Below are positions 8,544 to 16,717 of a stretch of 64,000 nucleotides of DNA, one piece after another (the stretch's first letter is position 1; the number at the start of each line of letters is the position of its first letter). The stretch covers positions 1 to 64,000 of the forward strand of contig JAUIIO010000014.1 in assembly GCA_030431715.1 (NCBI GenBank), read 5' to 3'. The DNA comes from a bacterium (lineage in GTDB: Bacteria; Bdellovibrionota_C; UBA2361; RFPC01). The notes beneath the pieces were generated by a model, which saw only the letters and a program-made list of their open reading frames with translations, was not told where the DNA came from and made no database searches. A program made the position numbers and the translations under genes.

Positions 8544-11033
8544 ATGGCACGAGCTATTGGCCCGCACGGGGAGATATTATCAGAGGTACAGGTAGAATCT
8601 GTTATCAAGACGTACCTTGAGCGTGGGCTCGATGCTGCGGTTGAGCAGCTGTCAGGTGATATCGCCTACGGAATTATTGAGATTGGTGGCCTGCACCGGG
8701 TCATTGAATATCAATTTGAATTTAAGGGTGGAGTACTCTGTGACCAAACCGGGCAGGATGTAAGAAACCTCGTGCAGCCCTCTGAAGAGCTTATCCAAAA
8801 GATTGGTCCTGAGAATATTGCTCGGTTAAGCGATAAGTATGTAAATGACTTCCTCGCCATTAAAGAGGCTTTTGAAAATGGTGGCGCCAATGAAGTCTTT
8901 CACACCAGTGACGAGGGAGGAGATCAGCTCGTAGTCTACCGTTACTACCGGGAAGGAAATGCTGTAAAATGTTCAGCATCATTTTTTCATAAAAATTCAA
9001 CGCAACTTGCAAAGTTCTCTGCATCTCTCTCTAAGATGAGTGGAGTAAATTTTCAGTCTCTGGCCAAAGAGGGTAGTTCCCCACTTATATTCTCAGATCG
9101 TGTGGCAACAAATGAGCTCTTAGACCGGGCCGGGGCCAGTGCGGGAGTGCATTTTAACAGAGACCTTTCCCCCATGGCCGTGAAAGAGCAGATGGCTAAA
9201 GTGCTAAGAGATCGTATTAACGGGTGTACTTCACTTCAGGAAGTAAAAGATGTCCTAGAGCAAGGCGCAAAACTTAGCCCCAGCTTCTTAAAGGAAAACT
9301 TTGGTATCGATTGGGATGCGTCCTCTGAAGGGACCCTTAACGATCAGTACCGCGCCCTGTACCATCATCTAGTAGAAGGAGCGAGCTCCATAGCAAGCGC
9401 TCCTCAGTTCAGTTATCAACTCCCGATGGGTGTATCAGTGCGCTCCTTTGGAGAATCTTTCCAGCTTCCTTTTCAGGCAGAAAAGAGTGGAGGCTTTGAT
9501 CTCTCCCGCTCAGAACCTTTTGGGACGAGTGCTTTTCCAGCAGGCATTGGCAATATGCCAGCGCTTCCGCAACGGCTCTTGCAGAACCACGGGTTTACCT
9601 CCTTTGGTGGTCTCTCAAGCCCTACTTCAACGCGAAGTAAGTTTATTTTTTCATCTGGGGAGAGGAATGTTTCTGGAAGTTTTCCGGGTGGGCTTAGAAG
9701 TATGGCGTCCTCTCCTTACGGTAAGCTTGATAGGAATGCAAAGACAAATTTCTCATCCTCGCTCACGAAGGAGAAGCGTGACAAGTCAAAGCACAAAGAC
9801 GAGGGTAATAAGACTATAACTCCTGATGAGTATTTAGAAGTAAGAGAACGGCTAAAAAAGCTTTTTCCATTAGCAGCAGATGATTCCAAAAAGGATAAGA
9901 GCAGCGTCATACAAAAAAGTGTGAGAAAGAATCATCTTTTTGAAAAGCCAGAGAGGCAGTTAGAAGATGAGCTTGATGAAACTGAAGTTTTACTTGAAGC
10001 CCTAAAAAACCCTGAACAAAGTGATGCCTTTGATCAGGGTGCGCGGACCTCTTTAGATCAAAATGTCCGATATTCTATAGACGATTTTGGTGCGGTAAGA
10101 GCTATTGCCGTGAGTGATGAATTCGAGCGAGATCGTGATACTGTCTTGCCAAATCCGGAGCGTGACGAGCAGGGAGACCTGAGTGCGATTGATCAAGGAG
10201 AGGATTCTGAGGGGGTATTAGACCCCTCTGAAGCGAAAGCAGTAAGAGACGCTTCTCTGGGAGAAGAGATTGAGGCTGATAGTGGTGAGAGCTTGCAAGA
10301 GGATCTTGAAGAGCTCTCCCTAGAAGAGGAGTCTTCTGATTTTGTTCGTGAAGAGTTTCATGCGGAAGGGGAGGTTGACCTTGAAGCGCTGGAAGATGAC
10401 CTAGAGGATGTTCAGGATCTGGAAGCAGAGCTGGATTATGAGGCTGGTTATGATACCGAAGAAGATCGTGATGAGGTGAGCTCTGAAGATTTGTCCTTAC
10501 AAGAAGAGGATGAACGTCTCGTTGACGGAGTTGATGGTGAAGTCGCCGGACCTGGTGGCGAAGAGGCTGACATTGCGGCTGAGTTTGACAATGAACAGCA
10601 TGTTTTGGCTATTGATGAGAGTGAGATTGAGAAACTTGGGCTTGATCCTGCGACACTTATTTTAGAGGACGAGCTTAAGGACTATCTTATTACCGGTGAG
10701 CAGGGAGCCGTTCTTACACAGATGCAGGAAGATGCGGCGCTTAGAGACCGTCTACTGGCGCTTCAGATGCTTCGTGAGATAGCGCTTGAGCGAGAACTTG
10801 AGCTTTTAGAGTTTATGATGCTCCAGCAGCGCCGGCGTAAGAAAAGATTTGTTGATCTTAACTACTTTCTCTTCCGAGTTGTTATCGAACTTGAGCTTGA
10901 GGCTGAACTTGAAGAAGAGATTCTTGCTCTTCTTCGTTTTACTCAGCACGACCTCGAACTTTTTGCGCGTCTTGCTCGCGAGCTCTCAAGTGACTCCCGG
11001 ATAGAAGCGGCGCTTGCTTTTACGCAGCAGTAA
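8544..11033 (+). CDS. Large acidic protein of unknown function
   Basis: Not recognised. An 829-residue product from ATG 8544 (GGATGTGGG just upstream; another ATG at 8538). Three parts can be seen. Residues 1-260 look folded, with mixed composition. About 260-430 is rich in Ser, Gly, Phe and Pro and is probably disordered. About 430-700 is very rich in Glu and Asp, with short repeats such as LEDDLEDVQDLEAELDYE, and is probably a long helix or disordered. The C-terminal about 110 residues are helical (ELELEAELEEEILALLRF). There is no signal peptide or membrane segment, so it is cytosolic. It follows the DjlA-like gene in the same direction. Confidence 0.72.
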   Translation: MARAIGPHGEILSEVQVESVIKTYLERGLDAAVEQLSGDIAYGIIEIGGLHRVIEYQFEFKGGVLCDQTGQDVRNLVQPSEELIQKIGPENIARLSDKYVNDFLAIKEAFENGGANEVFHTSDEGGDQLVVYRYYREGNAVKCSASFFHKNSTQLAKFSASLSKMSGVNFQSLAKEGSSPLIFSDRVATNELLDRAGASAGVHFNRDLSPMAVKEQMAKVLRDRINGCTSLQEVKDVLEQGAKLSPSFLKENFGIDWDASSEGTLNDQYRALYHHLVEGASSIASAPQFSYQLPMGVSVRSFGESFQLPFQAEKSGGFDLSRSEPFGTSAFPAGIGNMPALPQRLLQNHGFTSFGGLSSPTSTRSKFIFSSGERNVSGSFPGGLRSMASSPYGKLDRNAKTNFSSSLTKEKRDKSKHKDEGNKTITPDEYLEVRERLKKLFPLAADDSKKDKSSVIQKSVRKNHLFEKPERQLEDELDETEVLLEALKNPEQSDAFDQGARTSLDQNVRYSIDDFGAVRAIAVSDEFERDRDTVLPNPERDEQGDLSAIDQGEDSEGVLDPSEAKAVRDASLGEEIEADSGESLQEDLEELSLEEESSDFVREEFHAEGEVDLEALEDDLEDVQDLEAELDYEAGYDTEEDRDEVSSEDLSLQEEDERLVDGVDGEVAGPGGEEADIAAEFDNEQHVLAIDESEIEKLGLDPATLILEDELKDYLITGEQGAVLTQMQEDAALRDRLLALQMLREIALERELELLEFMMLQQRRRKKRFVDLNYFLFRVVIELELEAELEEEILALLRFTQHDLELFARLARELSSDSRIEAALAFTQQ

Positions 11034-11129
11034 CTCCATCGGCGATAGTTCATTCGTTGCATTGTTTGTAATTGTAGGGGGGGCTCTTAAGTGTTACTTT
11101 GTTAAGAGGTAATGTATAGGAGACGAGTT

Positions 11130-11594
11130 ATGAAGTTATGTAATGCCCCCAAGATCTTATTTATTTTTGTGCTTTGCTTGATGCCGGGTGTTTCTCAAGC
11201 AGATAAGCTATTTTTTCATTGTCAGACACTGGATGCTAATAAGAACGTCATAGACTATGCATCTGAGAATATGGAACTTAAGCCTGTTAGTATGAACAGA
11301 CATCAGATGCTCGTACGAGCTGCTGGGACATTTCCTGGAGAAGTGCTTGGAAATAGCTATGGCGTATCTGCGTATTTCTACATTAGCAGGAGGCGTAGAG
11401 GACGTTATGCTCAGGTTTGTAAGATTGAGCTGTCTGAAGAGGATGCCTTATCTACACCAAATTTTAGCGATCCTACCGGTGGATTGTATGTTCCGTATTG
11501 TAACATGCATGCGAAGTACTATGACCAATTCGCAGTGAACACTACGGATAAGGATGGTAATTATCAGGTATGTAGTTTTCAGCTTAATCGATAA
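11130..11594 (+). CDS. Small secreted cysteine-containing protein of unknown function
   Basis: A 154-residue precursor. The ATG at 11130 follows AGGAGACGAGTT, a good ribosome binding site, and starts a clear signal peptide ending GVSQA-D near residue 25. The mature part of about 130 residues has several cysteines (FHCQTL, QVCKIE, PYCNMH, QVCSFQ), suggesting disulfides and a small beta-rich fold. No family is recognised. It is monocistronic and convergent with typA across a repeat-containing gap. Confidence 0.65.
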   Translation: MKLCNAPKILFIFVLCLMPGVSQADKLFFHCQTLDANKNVIDYASENMELKPVSMNRHQMLVRAAGTFPGEVLGNSYGVSAYFYISRRRRGRYAQVCKIELSEEDALSTPNFSDPTGGLYVPYCNMHAKYYDQFAVNTTDKDGNYQVCSFQLNR

Positions 11595-11612
11595 TTAATC
11601 TGCTTAGACCAT

Positions 11613-11636
11613 CTCCGCGCTCTCCTGTGTTTTTAC
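11613..11636 (-). repeat. Dispersed intergenic repeat, GCGCGGAG type (copy 2, inverted)
   Basis: On the minus strand this is AACACAGGAGAGCGCGGAG, identical over 19 bases to 1040-1058. With the diverged copy at 11699-11720 it forms imperfect complementary arms of about 22 bases separated by about 62 bases, between two convergent genes. It could act as a two-way terminator. Confidence 0.6.
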
Positions 11637-11698
11637 TTCTCTTAGTAGATAGAGTGTGTAGGGCGCGTAAGCGATATCTGAACGTGGCTTTACTTTGT

Positions 11699-11732
11699 AA
11701 GTAAACACGGGAGATCGCGGAGAGCGCGGAGG
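11699..11732 (+). repeat. Dispersed intergenic repeat, GCGCGGAG type (copy 3, diverged)
   Basis: AACACGGGAGATCGCGG followed by AGAGCGCGGAGGG. It is related to the copies at 1040 and 11613 and complementary to the latter with a few mismatches. It lies just beyond the stop codon of typA. Confidence 0.55.
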
Positions 11733-11750
11733 GGGAGAAGAAGAAACCTA

Positions 11751-13562
11751 CTACAGCCTGTCTTTTCGCTCGTGGGCTTTTAGGTTGCGCTTTCTTAGCC
11801 GGATGGTTTCTGGGGTAACTTCTATTAACTCATCATCGCGGATAAATTCTATAGCTTTTTCGAGAGTCATTGGAATTACCGGGGTTAGCTGAATGTTCTC
11901 ATCTTTACCGGAGGCTCGCATGTTCGTGAGCTTCTTTCCTTTACACGGGTTTACGTTTAGGTCGTTTGGACGAGTATTCTCTCCAATGATCATCCCTTCA
12001 TATACCGGGGCCCCTGGGGCGATGAAGAGCCTTCCGCGTGGTTCAAGATTAAAGAGACTAAATCCAACAGCTTCTCCCTCGCGATCAGCAACTAGTGAAC
12101 CGGTTGTTCGAGAAGGGAAATCGCCGCGGTGCTCTTCGTAGCCTTGGAGATAAGAACTCAAAATCCCCGTTCCACGGGTATCTGTGAGGAACTGGCTACG
12201 GTATCCGATAAGTCCGCGTGATGGGATTGAGAACTCAAGTCGAACGCGGCCTGTGCCGTGGTTGATCATGTTCGTCATCTTTCCTTTACGAAGTGAGAGT
12301 TTCTCGGTAACTACACCGAGGTACGCCTCTTCGCAGTCGATGTAGACGTGCTCAATTGGTTCTAATGTCTTTCCGTTCTCTTCGCGAGTAAGTACCTGCG
12401 GTCTTCCAACTGAGAGTTCAAATCCCTCTCTTCTCATGGTTTCAATAAGAATTGCGAGTTGAAGTTCACCTCGTCCTTTCACAAGAAACCAATCACTGGT
12501 AGGGGAGGCTTCTACGCCGAGGCCAACGTTGTAGAGGATCTCTTTTTTAAGTCGATCTCCGATTTTTTGTCCCTGAACGATTTTCCCTTCTCGTCCGACT
12601 AGAGGTGATGTGTTGACAGAAAAGACCATACCAACCGTTGGTTCATCAACAGTAATACGTTTAAGAGCCTGTGGATCCTGAGCGTCGCAGATAGTGTCAC
12701 CGATGTGGACTTCATCAAGCCCTGAAATAAGAACGATATCTCCTGGAGAGGCTTGCGGCACTTCCTTGACCTCAAGGCCTTCATAGGCTTGAAGCTTTGT
12801 AACTTTGAGTTGCTCTGGTGTGCCGTCTTCGCCGATTCGCACAAGGGCATCGCGAGACTTTACGGTACCATTTAACACCTTTCCGATCGCTAGCTGGCCG
12901 AGGTAGTCAGAGTAGCTGATATTTGCCACAAGCATCTGGAAAGACTTTTCGGGGTCACTCTTAGGGCCCGGCAGAGTCTCAACGATACAATCAAGGAGAA
13001 GGGTGAGGTTTGAGTCCTCATCGCTTAGCGATTTCTTAGCAACGCCATCTCTGGCAACAAGATAAAGAACTGGGAACTCAATCTGATCTTCGTCTGCATC
13101 GAGATCGATAAAGAGATCGTAGATTTCATTAAGGACCTCCTCAGGTCTTGCGTCTGAGCGATCGATTTTGTTTAGGCAGACAATAATGGGGAGCCTTAGC
13201 TCTAGCGCTTTTTGGAGTACAAATCGGGTCTGAGGCAGGGGGCCTTCAGCCGCATCCACGAGCAAGATTGCTCCGTCAACCATCATGAGCGATCGTTCAA
13301 CTTCTCCGCCAAAATCAGAGTGGCCTGGGGTGTCAAGGATGTTGACCTTTACATCTTTCCAATTAACGGAGCAGTTCTTAGCAGCGATCGTGATTCCGCG
13401 TTCGCGCTCCAGATCCATGCTGTCCATAACACGGTCTACGGTTTCTTCGCCTTCACGGTATACTCCGCTCTGTTTAAAGAGCTGGTCAACGAGTGTAGTC
13501 TTGCCGTGGTCAACGTGGGCAATGATGGCGATATTTCTGATATTTGGATTCTCTTCTTTCAT
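11751..13562 (-). CDS. typA: Ribosome-associated GTPase TypA/BipA
   Basis: A 603-residue translational GTPase, the normal length for BipA. The N-terminal GTPase domain has G1 AHVDHGKTTL (from residue 15), RGITI (switch I), DTPGHSDFGG (G3) and LNKIDR (G4). Elongation-factor-like domains II, III and V follow, then the BipA C-terminal domain (GMIIGENTRPNDLNVNPCKG and KLTNMRASG). It binds the 70S ribosome and supports 50S assembly, cold and stress adaptation. The ATG at 13562 gives the usual MKEENPNIRNIAIIAH start; an upstream frame to 13652 would add 30 atypical residues. It is monocistronic. Confidence 0.97.
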   Translation of the reverse strand: MKEENPNIRNIAIIAHVDHGKTTLVDQLFKQSGVYREGEETVDRVMDSMDLERERGITIAAKNCSVNWKDVKVNILDTPGHSDFGGEVERSLMMVDGAILLVDAAEGPLPQTRFVLQKALELRLPIIVCLNKIDRSDARPEEVLNEIYDLFIDLDADEDQIEFPVLYLVARDGVAKKSLSDEDSNLTLLLDCIVETLPGPKSDPEKSFQMLVANISYSDYLGQLAIGKVLNGTVKSRDALVRIGEDGTPEQLKVTKLQAYEGLEVKEVPQASPGDIVLISGLDEVHIGDTICDAQDPQALKRITVDEPTVGMVFSVNTSPLVGREGKIVQGQKIGDRLKKEILYNVGLGVEASPTSDWFLVKGRGELQLAILIETMRREGFELSVGRPQVLTREENGKTLEPIEHVYIDCEEAYLGVVTEKLSLRKGKMTNMINHGTGRVRLEFSIPSRGLIGYRSQFLTDTRGTGILSSYLQGYEEHRGDFPSRTTGSLVADREGEAVGFSLFNLEPRGRLFIAPGAPVYEGMIIGENTRPNDLNVNPCKGKKLTNMRASGKDENIQLTPVIPMTLEKAIEFIRDDELIEVTPETIRLRKRNLKAHERKDRL

Positions 13563-13714
13563 ACTTCGTAACTGTTTTAGGTCTCGGAAAATACTGGGGA
13601 TTCTATGCGAGAGTGTTTCGCGCATTTGAGCAGTGAAACGGGCGAAAGTCAATCGGCTAGGTGTAAAATAAGACCTATTTGTGCTCCATTGAATTTAAAA
13701 TATAATGCGACACT

Positions 13715-14608
13715 ATGAGGATTCTCTTATTAACGGCTTTTTTCCTGTTTTCTCCGGCATTCGTGCTATCAGACGAAGACCAGTTTCGGGACTACTGGTT
13801 AAGTGGAAAAGCTGAGCTTGTGAGCTATGAACTAAAGCAGTCACGTTATGGCACCGAACGTGAGGGGCATGCGGTGGCAGTTTGGGTTACTGAGGACATG
13901 GATGCCAAAAAGCATGTAAAGCTCGATACCCCTGATGAGGTCCCCGCAGGGCAGAGAGTAAAGGTGTTAAAGCTAAACCTCATGCGCCGTTTTTCTACCG
14001 GGCTCTATGATTACTCACTAATGCGTTCGACCTTTCAACCGATTGACCTTGAGGCATATCCTTATCCATTAAAGAGCACTTTTACTTCGCAGGACTGGTG
14101 TGGGCAGGTGATGTGGCAGCTCAATGGGCATAAAAAATTCTTTGAACTGCAGCAATTTTCTTACTTTGAGTCAGAAGGTGACCGGCAGAAAAAGATGCCA
14201 CGCGGCTTTAGCGAAGATCAGGTCTGGACTCAGCTCCGAATCGATCCTGAGTCACTCCCCACCGGTGATTTTAGAGCTTATCCATCAATTGCTTATGTCA
14301 CGCTTGAGCATGCGACGTATCGCCCTGAAGACGTGTTTGCCTCACTTGATATAGATTCTCGTACGAATTCTCTTGTTTACAAGATGCACTTTAATCATCT
14401 TAAGCGCACAGTAGAATGGCACGCTGCGGCAAGCTTTCCGTACCGCATCTTACGCTGGAATGAAGAGTACCTGAATTTTAAGGGTGAAAAGGCTATAAAC
14501 TCAGCACAACAACGAGAAGTCCTTCATTCTGATTATTGGAACATGTCTGGTACCAAATTTGATGATCTCAGAGAGACCTTTATGGTCCCTTCCTTTGAAA
14601 TTAACTAA
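13715..14608 (+). CDS. Secreted or periplasmic protein of a family often mislabelled 'septum formation inhibitor Maf'
   Basis: A 297-residue protein with a signal peptide (MRILLLTAFFLFSPAFVLS-D). Segments such as FRDYWLSGKAELVSYELKQ, RYGTEREGHAVAVWVTED, VLKLNLMRRFSTGLYDYSLM and DWCGQVMWQL match from memory a bacterial family, well represented in Bacteroidota, that databases sometimes call 'septum formation inhibitor Maf'. It has no relation to the cytosolic Maf nucleotide pyrophosphatase. The true function is unknown. The mature part seems beta-rich. Its stop overlaps by 8 bases the convergent FAD oxidoreductase. Confidence 0.75.
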   Translation: MRILLLTAFFLFSPAFVLSDEDQFRDYWLSGKAELVSYELKQSRYGTEREGHAVAVWVTEDMDAKKHVKLDTPDEVPAGQRVKVLKLNLMRRFSTGLYDYSLMRSTFQPIDLEAYPYPLKSTFTSQDWCGQVMWQLNGHKKFFELQQFSYFESEGDRQKKMPRGFSEDQVWTQLRIDPESLPTGDFRAYPSIAYVTLEHATYRPEDVFASLDIDSRTNSLVYKMHFNHLKRTVEWHAAASFPYRILRWNEEYLNFKGEKAINSAQQREVLHSDYWNMSGTKFDDLRETFMVPSFEIN

Positions 14609-15857
14609 ATTGTTTTATGAAATACCCAGCAGCGTTCTTTCCTGAGAGCAGCGCGCCTTCAATTGAAGGATGTGTAGTGTAGTCTCCGGCAAGGCGCATG
14701 TGGGGAGGTAAGCAAAAGGTTTCACCACCTAGGATATATCTAGGGAGTGCATGAGGAATGTGATACTCAGCTAGAAAGGTCCACTCTTTTGCCTCGTCAC
14801 CAAAAATCTCAGCGAGCTCTTGTTGAGCGCGATCCTTTACTGAGAGTCCACTCTCAGAATCATTCATAACCGATGGATGGAGTCCTACTGAGCAGAGCGA
14901 ATGTCCTTGTGGAGCATAAGAAGGAGCGAGCTGGGAGGGAAAGCATATTGTGTTGATTAAGCCTTTGCCCGAGCTATTAAGGGTTAAGACTCTTTCCTTT
15001 ACTGGAGGTAAGCCTTGAAAGGAAAAATAGAGTGTATAGGCGTTATGAGTTGTTTGCTCGTTGTCTGAAAAGGCTTCAGGTAGGAGTGAACGAGCTGTTC
15101 CTCTATCAGTGGCGACTATTAGAGATTGAAAGGGGACTGTAGATCCATCTTCAAACAAAAGGGAGTCTGACTCAATCTGTCTTAGAGCTTTATGATAGGT
15201 GATAGCATCAGGTTGTAAGCGGCTCGCAAGTTCTTTCGGGAGGGCTCTCATGCCGTTAGCGGGAAGACAGGCTTTACCTGAAGAGAACCTGTTGTAAAGA
15301 AAACGAAAATATCCGGCGTCAGTCTTTAGATCTGGTTCAAGAAAAACACCCTGAAAGAACGGTTTAAAAAAAGAGTTAATAATTGTATCGGAGAACCCGA
15401 ACTGTTTCAGGAATGTAAGAGTAGATCGACCTTCAGTGTCCGGAGTAACTGTTTTTGACCTTGCGCAGTGCATTAGAAGTTTTAGGACAAGGAGTTTGTC
15501 GCGCAGTGTGGCGAGTGGAGAAGTAAGTGTTGATACTGCCTTTTCGACATGTTGCAGGGCATTGTAGAACGGGAGGAGTTTTTTCCCATTCCATACAAGC
15601 GCGCCGCTCTGGAATGGTTTAAGGTGGAGCTTTTCATATCGAAATGAAACTCTGGCAGTTGGATAGCTACTTAAGAATACCTGAAAGCCTCTATCAAGGA
15701 GGAATCCGTCCTTCTCATCGGTCCACACTCTGCCTCCCGGATGGTCGGCAGCTTCATAGAGGTGATATCCAATATTTGCCTTCTCAAGCTCATAGGCAGC
15801 AGCGAGACCGCTTAGCCCTGCGCCGATAATATGAACGTTTTTTGAACTCTCTCCCAT
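14601..15857 (-). CDS. FAD-dependent oxidoreductase, protoporphyrinogen-oxidase/phytoene-desaturase-like
   Basis: A 418-residue flavoprotein. The N-terminal Rossmann fold has IIGAGLSGLAAAYELE then an acidic residue pair (YEAADHPGGRV), and the C-terminus has the matching FAD-binding stretch (LAGDYTTHPSIEGALLSG). The DEKDGFLLDRGFQVFLSSYP segment is typical of an amine-oxidase-superfamily subgroup known from plants, cyanobacteria and others, whose substrate is unknown. The ATG at 15857 places the dinucleotide motif near the N-terminus; an upstream extension to 16082 runs antisense through the HAD gene and is rejected. The gene is divergent from that HAD gene with only 30 bases between starts. 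Confidence 0.85.
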   Translation of the reverse strand: MGESSKNVHIIGAGLSGLAAAYELEKANIGYHLYEAADHPGGRVWTDEKDGFLLDRGFQVFLSSYPTARVSFRYEKLHLKPFQSGALVWNGKKLLPFYNALQHVEKAVSTLTSPLATLRDKLLVLKLLMHCARSKTVTPDTEGRSTLTFLKQFGFSDTIINSFFKPFFQGVFLEPDLKTDAGYFRFLYNRFSSGKACLPANGMRALPKELASRLQPDAITYHKALRQIESDSLLFEDGSTVPFQSLIVATDRGTARSLLPEAFSDNEQTTHNAYTLYFSFQGLPPVKERVLTLNSSGKGLINTICFPSQLAPSYAPQGHSLCSVGLHPSVMNDSESGLSVKDRAQQELAEIFGDEAKEWTFLAEYHIPHALPRYILGGETFCLPPHMRLAGDYTTHPSIEGALLSGKNAAGYFIKQFS

Positions 15858-15887
15858 GACATGGTAGCTTATCGGGAGACGGTACGT

Positions 15888-16682
15888 ATGAAAACGCTTT
15901 TTCTTTTTGATTTTGATGGGGTGCTTATAGACTCCGCGGCTGAGATAGTGCTCAGCAGCCATAATGCGGTAACTGGCCTTTTTTGTACGGCATATGATGA
16001 TGTTCCCGAGTCGTATCGCAACCTGTTTCTTGCGAGTAAGGGCAGCTCTCGCAGTGCTGGCGAGATGATTGTTCTTGGCCAAGCCGTGCTTGATAGGATC
16101 GGGGAAGGGGAGCTTGAGCGGCCAATTACCCGTTCAGAGCTTGAGGTGGATATTTCGCTTGCGGAAGCAGATCTTAATGATTTTAAGGAGCTCTTTTTTG
16201 CTACACGTGAAAAGCTTGTCACTCATGCACCTGAGGCGTGGGCAGCTCTTCACCATCCGATAGAACCGCTCTGGTCGCTTATTCAAAGGATGCAGGGGAG
16301 TAAGGATGTTTTTCTTCTTACCCATAAGAACTCTATCTCTGTAAAGAGATTGATAGATCATTATCGTTTACCGATTGCTCCTGAGAATATTTATAGCTCT
16401 GATACCGGGAAGGCTAAGCACGAAAACTTTCTCGATCTCGCGTCCACACATCCTGCCTCGTGTTATGTGGTCGTTGATGATGCTCCAAATAATTTGATTG
16501 AGATCGCAGATCATACCCCTCAGGACGTTCAGACAAGGCTTATTCATGCTAACTGGGGATACGGAAAGCTCGCTGAGCTAAAAGAGTTTCACTCGCGAGG
16601 TATAGAATCGCTAGAGCTTGATGAGTTTCTTAGTCATGATCTGTGTCATAACCATCTGCGTAAGATTGAATTATCACCGTAA
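15888..16682 (+). CDS. HAD-superfamily hydrolase
   Basis: A 264-residue cytosolic protein with the HAD motifs in order. Motif I is FLFDFDGVLIDS at residues 4-15 (nucleophile Asp and acid/base Asp). Motif II is FLLTHKNS, with Thr. A lysine near SSDTGKAKH is the likely motif III, and VVVDDAPNN is motif IV with acidic metal ligands. A helical cap is inserted after motif I. It is probably a small-molecule phosphatase of the phosphoglycolate-phosphatase-like group. The start at 15888 has GGGAGACGG upstream. It is divergent from the FAD enzyme and 35 bases ahead of the permease gene, so it may head the lipid operon. Confidence 0.85.
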   Translation: MKTLFLFDFDGVLIDSAAEIVLSSHNAVTGLFCTAYDDVPESYRNLFLASKGSSRSAGEMIVLGQAVLDRIGEGELERPITRSELEVDISLAEADLNDFKELFFATREKLVTHAPEAWAALHHPIEPLWSLIQRMQGSKDVFLLTHKNSISVKRLIDHYRLPIAPENIYSSDTGKAKHENFLDLASTHPASCYVVVDDAPNNLIEIADHTPQDVQTRLIHANWGYGKLAELKEFHSRGIESLELDEFLSHDLCHNHLRKIELSP

Positions 16683-16717
16683 GGTGAACAATGATTCATC
16701 GTCTTAGCTGATACTTT

